From NCBI RefSeq assembly GCF_013488205.1, contig NZ_CP040908.1, forward strand, positions 248,001 to 312,000: DNA of 64,000 nucleotides, read 5' to 3'. The stretch comes from Empedobacter falsenii (GTDB lineage Bacteria > Bacteroidota > Bacteroidia > Flavobacteriales > Weeksellaceae). The position numbers were made by a program, and so were the translations under genes. The notes under the pieces are model-generated. The model saw nothing but the letters and a program-made list of their open reading frames with translations, was not told the DNA's origin and ran no database searches. Shown here one piece after another: positions 43,143 to 54,278 of this stretch (positions are counted from its first letter, which is position 1; every line of letters starts with the position of its first letter).

Positions 43143-45440
43143 ATGAATCAAGATTATATCATCCCGAATGCGTGGTCAATTATCGAAGAAGGGTTTGAAA
43201 AAGATCGTGTAAAATCGTCTGAAAGTTTATTTTCTATCGGAAATGGAGCAATGGGACAACGTGCTAATTTCGAAGAATTTTATTCGGGCGATACATTTCA
43301 AGGAAGCTATATTGCCGGTGTTTATTATCCTGACAAAACAAAAGTGGGATGGTGGAAAAACGGTTATCCAGAGTATTTTGCAAAAGTATTAAATGCGCCA
43401 GTTTGGATTGGAATTGACATCGAAATTAACGGTGAAAAATTTGATTTAAACACTTGTAAAGAAGTTAAAAATTTCCGTCGCGAATTGAACATGAAAGAAG
43501 GTTTATTGGATCGTTCATTTATGGCAATTTTACCTTCCGGATTAGAAATTGAGGTTTTTGTTCGACGTTTTCTTTCTGCTGATTTAGATGAATTAGGAGC
43601 AATTAAATATGATATTAAACCAATCAATGGTGATGCAAAAATTGTCTTTAAACCTTATGTTGATGCAGCTGTAAAGAATGAAGATGCGAATTGGGAAGAG
43701 ATTTTCTGGGAACCAATTTCTTCTGAAATTAAAGGTGAGCAAGGTTTCGTTCAAGCGCGTACGTTCAAAACTCATTTTGAAGTGGTAACATTTATGCAGA
43801 ATAAAATCTTAGTAAATGGAAGTTATCAACAAATCGCGCCAACAAATGCTGTTAATACTGAAACGAAAGTAGAATTTACATACGAAGTTGAGGTAAAAGC
43901 GAATGATACAACAACAATTGAGAAATTTGGAGGTTATGTAGTTTCGACAAATCATCCTAAAAATGAATTAATTAACGCTGCCGAAAATGTATTGTCTCAA
44001 GCAAATGAACAAGGTTATGAACAATTGTTAATAAACCAAAAAGAAGCTTGGGCAAAGATTTGGGAAATGGCTGATATCACGATAGAAGGTGATACGAAAG
44101 CGCAACAAGGTATTCGTTTTAATATTTTTCAATTAAATCAAACGTATTCAGGAAAAGATGCTCGTTTGAATATCGGTCCAAAAGGTTTTACAGGAGAGAA
44201 ATACGGAGGTTCTACATATTGGGATACAGAAGCATATTGTTTGCCATTTTATATGGTAACAAAAAATCAAGAAGTTGCGCGAAACTTGTTAATGTACCGT
44301 TTTAATCAATTGGATAAAGCAATTGAAAATGGAGAAAAATTAGGTTTCAATAAAGGTGCAGCTTTGTATCCGATGGTTACGATGAATGGTGAAGAATGCC
44401 ACAACGAGTGGGAAATTACATTCGAGGAAATTCACCGTAATGGAGCGATTGCTTTTGCGATTTACAACTATGTTCGTTTTACGGGAGATCAAACCTACAT
44501 TCCAGAAGCTGGTTTAGAGGTTTTATTAGGAATTGCGCGTTTTTGGAAACAGCGTGTAAACTGGTCAAACGACAAAAAACAATACGTGATGTTAGGTGTT
44601 ACGGGACCTAACGAATACGAAAATAACGTCAACAACAATTTCCATTCTAATTATTGTGCACAATGGTGTATGAATTATTTGTTGGAACAAGTTGAAAATG
44701 TCAAAACAAATTATCCAGAAGATTTTGCACGTATTGCAGCTAAAACAAATATTACTGATGCAGAATTAGCAGAGATGAAAGAAGTTGCGGCGAATATTTA
44801 TTTTCCTTTCAGCGAAGAATTAGGAATTTATTTACAGCAAGATGGTTTCTTGGATAAAGATTTAACACCTGTTTCTGAATTATCAAAAGAAGAACGTCCA
44901 ATTAACCAAAAATGGTCGTGGGACAGAATTTTACGTTCGGCTTACATCAAACAAGCAGATGTTTTACAATCGTTCTATTATTTTGAAGATCAATTTTCGA
45001 AAGAACAATTAGAAAAACATTTTGATTTCTACGAACCATTAACGGTTCACGAATCATCTTTATCGCCTTGTGTTCACTCTATTCAAGCGGCAACGTTGGG
45101 GAGAATGGAACAAGCGTATACATTTTATTTGAGAACTTCTCGTTTGGATTTAGACGATTATAACAAAGAAGTTCACGAAGGATTACACATCACATCTATG
45201 GCAGGAACTTGGATGTCGATTGTAGAAGGATTTGGAGGAATGCGTGTGAAAAACGATCAATTGTATTTTGAGCCACGTTTACCAGAACAATGGGAAGGAT
45301 TTACATTCAAAGTGAATTTCCGTCATCAAATCCTAAAAGTTATCGTAAATAAAGGAGAAACAACTTTTGAATTGGAAGGAACAGAACCGTTAGAGGTTTA
45401 TGTTTTTGACCAGAAAGTAGTTGTTCAGCCTTCGATTTAA
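43143..45440 (+). CDS. GH65 maltose phosphorylase (kojibiose/trehalose phosphorylase family)
   Basis: This 765-residue cytoplasmic enzyme cleaves maltose with phosphate to glucose and beta-glucose-1-phosphate. The N-terminal beta-sandwich domain is followed by a linker and an (alpha/alpha)6 barrel. The general-acid Glu is in GVTGPNEYENNVNNNFHSNY (about residue 485-500), and the phosphate site region HESSLSPCVHSIQAA and SMAGTWMSIVEGFGGMRV are characteristic. It has no signal peptide. Maltose as substrate is inferred from the starch locus and the adjacent pgmB; trehalose or kojibiose cannot be fully excluded. Confidence 0.92.
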   Translation: MNQDYIIPNAWSIIEEGFEKDRVKSSESLFSIGNGAMGQRANFEEFYSGDTFQGSYIAGVYYPDKTKVGWWKNGYPEYFAKVLNAPVWIGIDIEINGEKFDLNTCKEVKNFRRELNMKEGLLDRSFMAILPSGLEIEVFVRRFLSADLDELGAIKYDIKPINGDAKIVFKPYVDAAVKNEDANWEEIFWEPISSEIKGEQGFVQARTFKTHFEVVTFMQNKILVNGSYQQIAPTNAVNTETKVEFTYEVEVKANDTTTIEKFGGYVVSTNHPKNELINAAENVLSQANEQGYEQLLINQKEAWAKIWEMADITIEGDTKAQQGIRFNIFQLNQTYSGKDARLNIGPKGFTGEKYGGSTYWDTEAYCLPFYMVTKNQEVARNLLMYRFNQLDKAIENGEKLGFNKGAALYPMVTMNGEECHNEWEITFEEIHRNGAIAFAIYNYVRFTGDQTYIPEAGLEVLLGIARFWKQRVNWSNDKKQYVMLGVTGPNEYENNVNNNFHSNYCAQWCMNYLLEQVENVKTNYPEDFARIAAKTNITDAELAEMKEVAANIYFPFSEELGIYLQQDGFLDKDLTPVSELSKEERPINQKWSWDRILRSAYIKQADVLQSFYYFEDQFSKEQLEKHFDFYEPLTVHESSLSPCVHSIQAATLGRMEQAYTFYLRTSRLDLDDYNKEVHEGLHITSMAGTWMSIVEGFGGMRVKNDQLYFEPRLPEQWEGFTFKVNFRHQILKVIVNKGETTFELEGTEPLEVYVFDQKVVVQPSI

Positions 45441-45451
45441 TAAAGGGAATC

Positions 45452-45485
45452 TAATACCTTGAAGGCTTCGGTTTTCAGGGTATTT
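45452..45485 (+). terminator. Terminator-like hairpin after the GH65 gene
   Basis: AATACCTTGAA pairs with TTTCAGGGTATT (imperfect) around a GGCTTCGGT loop and is followed by T-rich sequence. It lies 12 bp after the GH65 stop. Confidence 0.6.
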
Positions 45486-45520
45486 TTATTTAAAGTAGAA
45501 AGTTTTAAGTTATAATTTCA

Positions 45521-45802
45521 CGTCACTTCGAGTGAATTTTTGAAATGAAAATGAAGAAAATTTGTATCGAGAAGTAAGATGTGAATATTCGTCTAATTTC
45601 TCGATACAATTCTTATCAGAATCACTCGAAATGACGAATAAAAGAATTATCCTGAATTCATTTCAGGATCGCATGAAGTAGAGAATGAGAAGCTGAAACA
45701 AATTCAGCTCGGCAGAGAATTAAAAAGATTCTTTGATAAAATCAGAATGATAATTTCATTAATGTAGTAAAGTAAATGTCATTCCGACGAATGGAGGAAT
45801 CT
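45521..45802 (+). repeat. Composite palindromic repeat between GH65 and GH13 genes
   Basis: This 379-bp gap (45441-45818) holds a composite repeat. Module A has outer arms CGTCACTTCGAGTGA (45521-45535) / TCACTCGAAATGACG (45622-45636) and inner arms TTGTATCGAGAA (45562-45573) / TTCTCGATACAA (45598-45609). Module B has hairpins ATCCTGAA...TTCAGGAT (45649-45669) and AGCTGAA...TTCAGCT (45691-45709). Module C runs from AGATTCTTTGATAAA (45726) to GGAGGAATCT (45802). Nothing else is seen in the gap. Confidence 0.85.
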
Positions 45803-45818
45803 AAAAAAAACAAAACAC

Positions 45819-47672
45819 ATGAAAAAAATACTATTATTATCATCTTTCCTATCAACATTTGCGTTTGCTCAAATCCAAAAAGTTGAGCCAATGTTTTGGT
45901 GGAAAGGAATGAAAAATCCAGAAGTTCAAATTTTGGTTTATGGGAAAGATATTAGTAAATACAATATTGAATTATCGGATAATGTAAAAATTCAAAATTT
46001 ACAGAAAACTGAAAATCCAAATTATGTTTTTGTAACGATTAATACGAATGAAGTAAACAAATCATCATTCAAAATTAACATCAAAAACAAAAATAAAATT
46101 GTTGATTCGTATACATACGAGTTAAAAGATCGTCAACCAAATTCTGCAAATCGTTCATCTTTTACGTCAAAAGATATGGTGTATTTGATTATGCCAGATC
46201 GTTTTGCGAATGGTGATGAAAGCAATGATTCGAAGAAAGAGTTAACAGATAAAGCCAATCGTTCTATCCCAGATGGCCGTCATGGTGGGGATTTGCGAGG
46301 AATTATTAACAATTTAGATTATTTACAAAATCTTGGCGCAACAGCGGTTTGGTTAACACCTGTTAATGAAGATAATGAAAAACAACATTCCTATCACGGT
46401 TATGCACAAACTGATTTGTATAAGATTGATGGACGTTACGGAAGCAATGAAGATTATCGCGAATTATCACAGAAATTAAATCAACGTGGAATGATGTTGA
46501 TTCAAGATTATGTGACAAATCATTGGGGAATTTCGCATTGGATGATTCAAGATTTGCCTTCGCAAGATTGGATTCACAAATTTCCTGGAGGAAAAGATGG
46601 TTTCCGTCGTTCCAATTATCGTACAACAACCCAATTTGATAAAAACGCGGCAGAAGTAGACAAAAAAGAAGCGTTGAATGGTTGGTTTGATTATACAATG
46701 CCAGATATGAATCAATCAAATCCGTTGGTGCTAAATTATCTGACGCAAAATGCAATTTGGTGGATAGAATATGCAGAATTAGGCGGAATGCGTGTCGATA
46801 CATATCCATATAATGACAAAGAAGGAATGGCAAAATGGGTAAAAGCAATTACGACAGAATATCCAAATTTCAATGTAGTTGGAGAGGCTTGGATGTATTC
46901 GGCAGCACATATTTCGTATTGGCAAAAAGATTCTAAAATTGCTAAAATCGATAATTATAATTCGTATTTACCTTCGGTAATGGATTTTCCATTGTTTTCA
47001 GAATTGCCAAAAGCAATCAAGGAAGAGGAATCGTGGGACAAAGGAATGATTAAATTGTACAATTCATTTACCAATGATTTCTTGTATCCGAATGTCAACA
47101 ATATGTTTGTGTTTATGGAAAATCATGATACAGAGCGTTGGAATGAAGTGATGAATGGTGATGTGAATGATTATAAACTTGGTTTGTCATTAATCTCTAC
47201 TGTCCGTGGAATTCCGCAAGTATATTACGGTTCTGAAATCGGAATGCGAGGAGATAAAAGTAAAGGTGATGCAGCAATTCGACAAGATTTTCCTGGAGGT
47301 TGGAAGTCAGATAAACAGTCGGCTTTTACAAATGAAGGAAGAACTGCGGAGCAAAAAACGTTTCATGATTTTACAGCAAAACTTTTCAATTGGCGCAAAA
47401 ATAAAGAAGTTATTCATTCAGGGAAAACAAAACATTACATGCCACAGAGTAATGTTTATGTGTATTTCAGATACAATGATAACGAATCTGTAATGGTTAT
47501 TTTGAATGCAAATCCAGAAAAACAAACGTTCAAATTAGATCGTTTTGCAGAATCATTAAACGGATTTACTTCTGGAAAAGATATTATTTCGGACAAATTT
47601 TTACCAATCAATATAAATGGAGAAATCACAATTGATGGTAAATCTTCGATGATTATTGAACTTGGAAAGTAG
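45819..47672 (+). CDS. GH13 neopullulanase/cyclomaltodextrinase-like enzyme (SusA-like)
   Basis: This 617-residue enzyme has a signal peptide (ending FAFAQ, residue 18), an N-terminal Ig-like domain of the cyclomaltodextrinase-N type (about 20-115), a GH13 barrel and a C-terminal beta domain. Catalytic residues are present in MRVDTYPY (nucleophile), NVVGEAWM (acid) and FMENHDTERW. QDYVTNHWG and GGMR are typical of periplasmic neopullulanases. Its domain order matches SusA of the Bacteroides sus system, which cuts maltodextrins in the periplasm. It begins 16 bp after a repeat, so its ribosome site lies next to repeat module C. Confidence 0.93.
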   Translation: MKKILLLSSFLSTFAFAQIQKVEPMFWWKGMKNPEVQILVYGKDISKYNIELSDNVKIQNLQKTENPNYVFVTINTNEVNKSSFKINIKNKNKIVDSYTYELKDRQPNSANRSSFTSKDMVYLIMPDRFANGDESNDSKKELTDKANRSIPDGRHGGDLRGIINNLDYLQNLGATAVWLTPVNEDNEKQHSYHGYAQTDLYKIDGRYGSNEDYRELSQKLNQRGMMLIQDYVTNHWGISHWMIQDLPSQDWIHKFPGGKDGFRRSNYRTTTQFDKNAAEVDKKEALNGWFDYTMPDMNQSNPLVLNYLTQNAIWWIEYAELGGMRVDTYPYNDKEGMAKWVKAITTEYPNFNVVGEAWMYSAAHISYWQKDSKIAKIDNYNSYLPSVMDFPLFSELPKAIKEEESWDKGMIKLYNSFTNDFLYPNVNNMFVFMENHDTERWNEVMNGDVNDYKLGLSLISTVRGIPQVYYGSEIGMRGDKSKGDAAIRQDFPGGWKSDKQSAFTNEGRTAEQKTFHDFTAKLFNWRKNKEVIHSGKTKHYMPQSNVYVYFRYNDNESVMVILNANPEKQTFKLDRFAESLNGFTSGKDIISDKFLPININGEITIDGKSSMIIELGK

Positions 47673-47693
47673 TACGTTTAAGTTCTAATTTCA

Positions 47694-47978
47694 CGTCACT
47701 TCGAGTGAATTTTCGAAATGTAATGGAGAAAATTTGTATCGAGAAGTAAGATGTGAATATTCGAAATGTAATGGAGAAAATTTGTATCGAGAAGTAAGAT
47801 GTGAATATTCGAAATGTAATGGAGAAAATTTGTATCGAGAAGTAAGATGTGAATATTCGTCTAATTTCTCGATACAATTCTTATCAGAATCACTCGAAAT
47901 GACGAATAAACAAGGTCATCCTGAACTCGTTTCAGGATCGCATAAAGTAGACGATGAGAAGCTGAAACAAGTTCAGCT
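47694..47978 (+). repeat. Composite palindromic repeat between GH13 and GH97 genes
   Basis: The 377-bp gap (47673-48049) carries modules A and B of the repeat family. Outer arms are CGTCACTTCGAGTGA (47694-47708) / TCACTCGAAATGACG (47890-47904). Hairpins are ATCCTGAA/TTCAGGAT (47918-47938) and AGCTGAA/TTCAGCT (47960-47978). It contains the 48-bp triplication listed separately. Module C is absent. No gene is seen in the gap; the ORFs there are produced by the repeat. Confidence 0.88.
47714..47857 (+). repeat. Perfect 48-bp tandem triplication
   Basis: Units at 47714-47761, 47762-47809 and 47810-47857 are identical. Each starts CGAAATGTAATGGAG and ends GATGTGAATATT and contains TTGTATCGAGAA, the left inner arm of module A. 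Only one right inner arm (TTCTCGATACAA) follows. At 45540-45590 the equivalent unit is present once. Confidence 0.95.
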
Positions 47979-48001
47979 TGACAAGAAATTTATTGCTTTA
48001 A

Positions 48002-50227
<2,226 letters not shown>

Positions 50228-50257
50228 AGTCATCTTGACAAGAAATTAAAAAAGCTT

Positions 50258-50315
50258 CTTCGATAATTTCAGAATGACAATAAAGTAAATGTCATTCCGA
50301 CGAATGGAGGAATCT
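50258..50315 (+). repeat. Interspersed palindromic repeat between GH97 and GH13 (module C)
   Basis: Starting with CTTCGATAATTTCAGAATGAC and ending GGAGGAATCT, this is a shortened module C. A trace of module B (CTTGACAAGAAATT) precedes it at 50234-50247. The last 25 bases are identical to 45778-45802. Confidence 0.8.
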
Positions 50316-50326
50316 AAAAGTAATAT

Positions 50327-50369
50327 GTTCTACGTTATAAGTTGGGTAAAAAAACTTTAAACGTAGAAC
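50327..50369 (+). other. Inverted repeat in the leader of the GH13 lipoprotein gene
   Basis: GTTCTACGTT (50327-50336) and AACGTAGAAC (50360-50369) form a perfect 10-bp stem with a 23-base loop, ending 20 bp before the ATG at 50390. There is no T run after it, so it is not an obvious terminator. Confidence 0.6.
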
Positions 50370-50389
50370 TTAAAGCGTACAACATAATT

Positions 50390-52045
50390 ATGAAAAAAAT
50401 ATTTTTCACGTTAGGAATAGCTTCATTGTTTTTAAGCTCTTGCTCAAAAACAACAACACAAGCTACGCAGACAAATCATTCAGAAAAACAACCATTTGTT
50501 TGGAATGGTGCAAATATTTATTTTTTGTTGACTGATCGTTTCGAGAATGGAGATAAAAAGAATGATATCAATTACGGAAGAACTGCCGAAACTGCTAAAT
50601 TAAGAGGTTTTGAAGGTGGAGATTTTTGTGGAGTAATCAATAAAATAGAAGATAATTATTTTTCAGATTTAGGAGTTAATGCGATTTGGATGACACCAAT
50701 TGTGGAGCAAATTCACGGTTTTGTAGACGAAGGACAAGGAAAAACATATGGATTTCACGGTTATTGGACAAAAGATTGGACGTCGATTGATAAAAACTGG
50801 GGAACTGAAAAAGAGTTGCAAGAATTGGTTGATAAAGCGCATGCGAAAGGTATTCGTATTATGTTGGATGCGGTGATTAATCACACAGGTCCATTCACAA
50901 ATTCGGACGGTGTTTTTCCAGCTGATTGGGTTCGTGTTTCTCCACAATGTACCTATGAGTCTTACAAAACGACGATAGAATGTACGTTGGTGAAAAATCT
51001 TCCAGACATTTTAACGGAATCTGAAAATGATGTAATGTTGCCACCGCAATTGTTAGCAAAATGGTCAAAAGAAGGTCGTTTGGATAAAGAAGTTGCTGAG
51101 TTGAATGTTTTTTTCGCGAAATATAATCTTCCAAAAGCACCGAAATATTACATTATGAAATGGCTTTCAGATTATATTCGTAAGTACGGAATTGATGGTT
51201 ATCGTGTCGATACGGTGAAACATACTGAAGAAAATGTTTGGAAGAAATTCGAGGAAATTTGTCAAGATGCGTTTACTGAATATAAAGCGAATAATCCTAC
51301 AAAAGTATTGGATCAAAACAAGTTTTTCTTGTTAGGAGAAGTTTATGGATATTCAATTAATGATGGTCAACAATATAATTTTCCTGATAAAACGGTTAAT
51401 TATTTCGAGAATGGATTTGATGCATTAATCAATTTTGATTTGCGTTCAACTCAAAAAGAATCTAATCAAACGGTTTTTGATCGATACAATGATATTCTTC
51501 AAAACAAGATGAAAGGAAAGTCTGTGATGAGCTACATTACATCGCACGATGATGGTTCGCCTTTTGATAAAGATCGTCAAAATCCTTGGGATGCAGGAAC
51601 TCGATTGTTGTTGGCGCCAGGGATTTCGCAAATTTATTATGGAGACGAAACGGCTCGTCCGTTAGAGGTTGAAGGTGTTGATGGAGATGCAAATCTTCGT
51701 TCGAATATGAATTGGGAAGATATTAAACCAAATTCAGAAACGGAATCATTATTGAATCATTACCAAAAATTAGGACAATTTAGACGAAGTCATCCAGCAG
51801 TTGGAGCAGGAAATCAAACAGATTTGCAAAATTCTCCGTATATTTTTACAAGAAAATATAAGACAGACGAAGTGGTGATTGGTTTGGAAATGCCAATTGG
51901 TAAAAACACAATTAATGTAAGTTCTGTTTGGAAAGATGGTACGAAAGTTCGCGATGCTTATTCAGGTTTTTCTGGAAAAGTTGTGAACGGAAATTTAGAA
52001 TTGAATACAACTTTTGATATTGTATTATTGGAAAAAGTGAATTAA
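50390..52045 (+). CDS. GH13 alpha-amylase-family lipoprotein (SusG-like position)
   Basis: This 551-residue lipoprotein has a lipobox (LFLSSC, about Cys-18) and a GH13 barrel. Catalytic segments are GYRVDTVKH (nucleophile), FFLLGEVYG (acid) and ITSHDDGSPF; DAVINHTGPF is region I. A long insertion between regions I and II (CTYESYKTTIECTLVKNLPD) is notable. The frame opens upstream at a GTG/TTG-type codon, but the ATG at 50390 gives the lipoprotein signal and is preferred. It is likely at the cell surface or in the periplasm, cutting starch or maltodextrin, and is followed after 25 bp by another GH13 gene. Confidence 0.92.
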   Translation: MKKIFFTLGIASLFLSSCSKTTTQATQTNHSEKQPFVWNGANIYFLLTDRFENGDKKNDINYGRTAETAKLRGFEGGDFCGVINKIEDNYFSDLGVNAIWMTPIVEQIHGFVDEGQGKTYGFHGYWTKDWTSIDKNWGTEKELQELVDKAHAKGIRIMLDAVINHTGPFTNSDGVFPADWVRVSPQCTYESYKTTIECTLVKNLPDILTESENDVMLPPQLLAKWSKEGRLDKEVAELNVFFAKYNLPKAPKYYIMKWLSDYIRKYGIDGYRVDTVKHTEENVWKKFEEICQDAFTEYKANNPTKVLDQNKFFLLGEVYGYSINDGQQYNFPDKTVNYFENGFDALINFDLRSTQKESNQTVFDRYNDILQNKMKGKSVMSYITSHDDGSPFDKDRQNPWDAGTRLLLAPGISQIYYGDETARPLEVEGVDGDANLRSNMNWEDIKPNSETESLLNHYQKLGQFRRSHPAVGAGNQTDLQNSPYIFTRKYKTDEVVIGLEMPIGKNTINVSSVWKDGTKVRDAYSGFSGKVVNGNLELNTTFDIVLLEKVN

Positions 52046-52070
52046 TTTTTTGAGAAGTAATAGAAGAAAA

Positions 52071-53459
52071 ATGATAAAAAAAATAGTTGGTTTAACCTTG
52101 ATGACAATTTTGTTTTTGACAAGTTGTGAAAGCAAAAAGGAAACAAAGTCAGAAGACGTTAAAAAAGAAAGGAAAGAACAAAGTATTTTGCCTTTTACGG
52201 CTGATATGGCAGAAACTTCTGTGATTTATGAAGTGAATGTTCGTCAATTTTCACCAGAAGGAACTTTTGCTGCGGTAACAAAAGAGATCTCGAATATCAA
52301 GAAATTAGGGGTTAAAATCCTTTGGATTATGCCTATTTATCCAATTGGAGAAGAAAACCGAAAAGAAGGTTTAGGTTCGTATTATTCGATCAAAGATTAT
52401 AGAGGAATCAATCCAGAATTTGGAACTGCCGAAGATTTTAAGAAATTGGTCGATGAAGCGCACAAAAACGGAATCTATGTGATTTTGGATTGGGTTGCGA
52501 ATCACACGGCTTGGGATCATCCTTGGGTAAAACAACATCCCGATTGGTACGAACAAGATAAGAACGGGAAAATGCATTCTCCTTACGATTGGTCGGATGT
52601 TGTGGCGTTAAATTTCGATAACAAAGAAATGCGCAAACAGATGATTGCTGATATGAAATATTGGTTAGATGATTTCAAAATTGATGGTTTCCGTTGTGAT
52701 ATGGCGCACGAAGTTCCGACAGATTTTTGGAATGAAGCAAAACCACAATTGGCAAATGGTCGCGAAATTTTTATGTTAGGTGAAACAGAGAAGCCTGATT
52801 TGTTAGCAAATAATGCATTCGATGCCGCTTATGGTTGGGAAATTCATCATATCATGAATGATATTGCAAAAGGTAAGAAAAACGTTTCTGCGATTGATGC
52901 GTACATGGATTCGATTCCGAAAAAATGGCAAGCCGATGATTATAAATTATTGTTCACATCAAATCATGACGAAAATTCTTGGGCTGGAACTGAATATGAA
53001 AGAATGGGTGATGCAGTCGAAACATTTGCTGCATTAACATATACTTTACCAGGAATTCCGTTGATTTATAATGGACAAGAAGAAGATTTTAATCGTCGTT
53101 TAAAATTCTTTGTTAAAGATTCTATTGATCGTAATCCAACTTCAAAAATGCGTGGCGTTTATGAAAAGTTAGGAGAACTGAAAATCACAAATGAAGCATT
53201 TAATGGAGCGAAAAAAGCGGCTTCTTACGAACGTTTGAAAACATCTGATGATAAATCTATCTTAGCGTTTAAGCGTCAAAAAAATACGACAGAAGCTTAT
53301 TTTATTGCAAATTTTACGAAAACAAATAAAGAAATTACAGTTCCAATTAATGGGGTGTACAAAAATTTTATGAATAACGAAGATGTCACATTTGATGCAA
53401 CAACAAAACTGAAATTAAAACCTTGGGAGTACCTGATTTTAGTTCAGAAGAAAAAATAA
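52071..53459 (+). CDS. GH13 alpha-amylase-family lipoprotein
   Basis: This 462-residue lipoprotein has a lipobox (FLTSC, about Cys-18), a charged linker and a compact GH13 barrel. Catalytic segments are DGFRCDMAHEV (nucleophile), FMLGETEKP (acid) and FTSNHDENSW; VNVRQFSPEGTF and VANHTAWDHPW are early family motifs. It is shorter than typical amylases and resembles maltodextrin-acting GH13 enzymes common in Bacteroidota. The ATG at 52071 is chosen over an upstream TTG (52050) because it begins the signal peptide. It closes the plus-strand starch arm; a terminator follows. Confidence 0.92.
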   Translation: MIKKIVGLTLMTILFLTSCESKKETKSEDVKKERKEQSILPFTADMAETSVIYEVNVRQFSPEGTFAAVTKEISNIKKLGVKILWIMPIYPIGEENRKEGLGSYYSIKDYRGINPEFGTAEDFKKLVDEAHKNGIYVILDWVANHTAWDHPWVKQHPDWYEQDKNGKMHSPYDWSDVVALNFDNKEMRKQMIADMKYWLDDFKIDGFRCDMAHEVPTDFWNEAKPQLANGREIFMLGETEKPDLLANNAFDAAYGWEIHHIMNDIAKGKKNVSAIDAYMDSIPKKWQADDYKLLFTSNHDENSWAGTEYERMGDAVETFAALTYTLPGIPLIYNGQEEDFNRRLKFFVKDSIDRNPTSKMRGVYEKLGELKITNEAFNGAKKAASYERLKTSDDKSILAFKRQKNTTEAYFIANFTKTNKEITVPINGVYKNFMNNEDVTFDATTKLKLKPWEYLILVQKKK

Positions 53460-53465
53460 ATTCTT

Positions 53466-53497
53466 AAAAGCTGGTTAAATTTTTAATCAGCTTTTTT
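53466..53497 (+). terminator. Terminator of the plus-strand starch arm
   Basis: Stem AAAAGCTGGTTAAA / TTTAATCAGCTTTT (one mismatch) with a T run, 6 bp after the last GH13 stop. Confidence 0.8.
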
Positions 53498-53538
53498 TAT
53501 GGTATAATGCTTGTTGATAAACGTTTAAAATCTAAATC

Positions 53539-54150
53539 ATGAGAAAAATAGTTTTATCAACAGCCGCCATTTTAAGCTTAGTTTTATCTTCGTGCGAATC
53601 GAAGAACAACGTAAGTACAGAAGTAGAAACAAGTAAAACAGAAGTTGCAGAGCAGCCAATTGTTTCGGAAAACGATATTGCAAATAAGCCAGAATCATCT
53701 ACATCAGCTAATTCTTATATGGTTTTGCAAGATAATGGTCAACAAAAAACGGTAAATATTGACCCGAATGAAACCGTTATTTCAGCAAATAATTTGCCTG
53801 TTAATGCACAAAATTTTGTTTCGAAAAACTTTGGTAATATGGAGTTCGTGAATGCGATAAAAGAAGTTGAACGCAATATCACAACATATAATATTCAATT
53901 GAAAGACGGAACAAAAATAGAATTTACAGATAATGGAGATTGGAAGGAGGTGAAAAATGGTCTAGGAAAAGCGATTCCGATTAAATTTTTTCCAGATAAT
54001 ATTCAAAAATATCTTCAAACTAAATATCCTAAAATTGATGCGAAATCAATTGAAATGGATACAAAAGATAAAGAAATAAAAGTTGAATTATTACAAAATA
54101 ATGTTGATTTGAAATTTGATCTGAATGGTAATTTTATCAAAATTGATTAA
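53539..54150 (+). CDS. PepSY-like domain lipoprotein
   Basis: This 203-residue lipoprotein has a lipobox (LVLSSC, Cys-19), a Ser/Thr/Glu-rich linker (to about residue 75), and two PepSY-like half repeats: LPVNAQNFVSKNFGNMEFVN... with KDGTKIEFTDNGDWKEVKNG, then IKFFPDNIQKYLQTKYPKID... with a matching second part. This is the DUF2874/PepSY-like fold, common in the Bacteroidota periplasm; its function is unknown. It has its own terminator and is separate from the starch arm. Confidence 0.85.
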   Translation: MRKIVLSTAAILSLVLSSCESKNNVSTEVETSKTEVAEQPIVSENDIANKPESSTSANSYMVLQDNGQQKTVNIDPNETVISANNLPVNAQNFVSKNFGNMEFVNAIKEVERNITTYNIQLKDGTKIEFTDNGDWKEVKNGLGKAIPIKFFPDNIQKYLQTKYPKIDAKSIEMDTKDKEIKVELLQNNVDLKFDLNGNFIKID

Positions 54151-54161
54151 TCACATACATC

Positions 54162-54192
54162 AAAAACCTTATCAATAGATGAGGTTTTTTTT
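54162..54192 (+). terminator. Terminator after the PepSY-like gene
   Basis: Stem AAAACCTTATC / GATGAGGTTTT with a 4-base loop (one G-T pair) and a T run. Confidence 0.75.
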
Positions 54193-54278
54193 ATTTCTGA
54201 TTTTTAAAATTTTACAATAACCTTCACATCAACTTTTCGCAATTTTCAATATATTTATAGTAGAAAAAATCAACCAAA

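Noticed and set aside
46363-46848. 161-codon minus-strand open frame inside the GH13 gene
   Set aside because: It is antisense to the catalytic region of a clear GH13 enzyme; no promoter or ribosome site supports it.
47714-47857. Possible CRISPR array
   Set aside because: The 48-bp units abut with no spacers and no cas genes are present.
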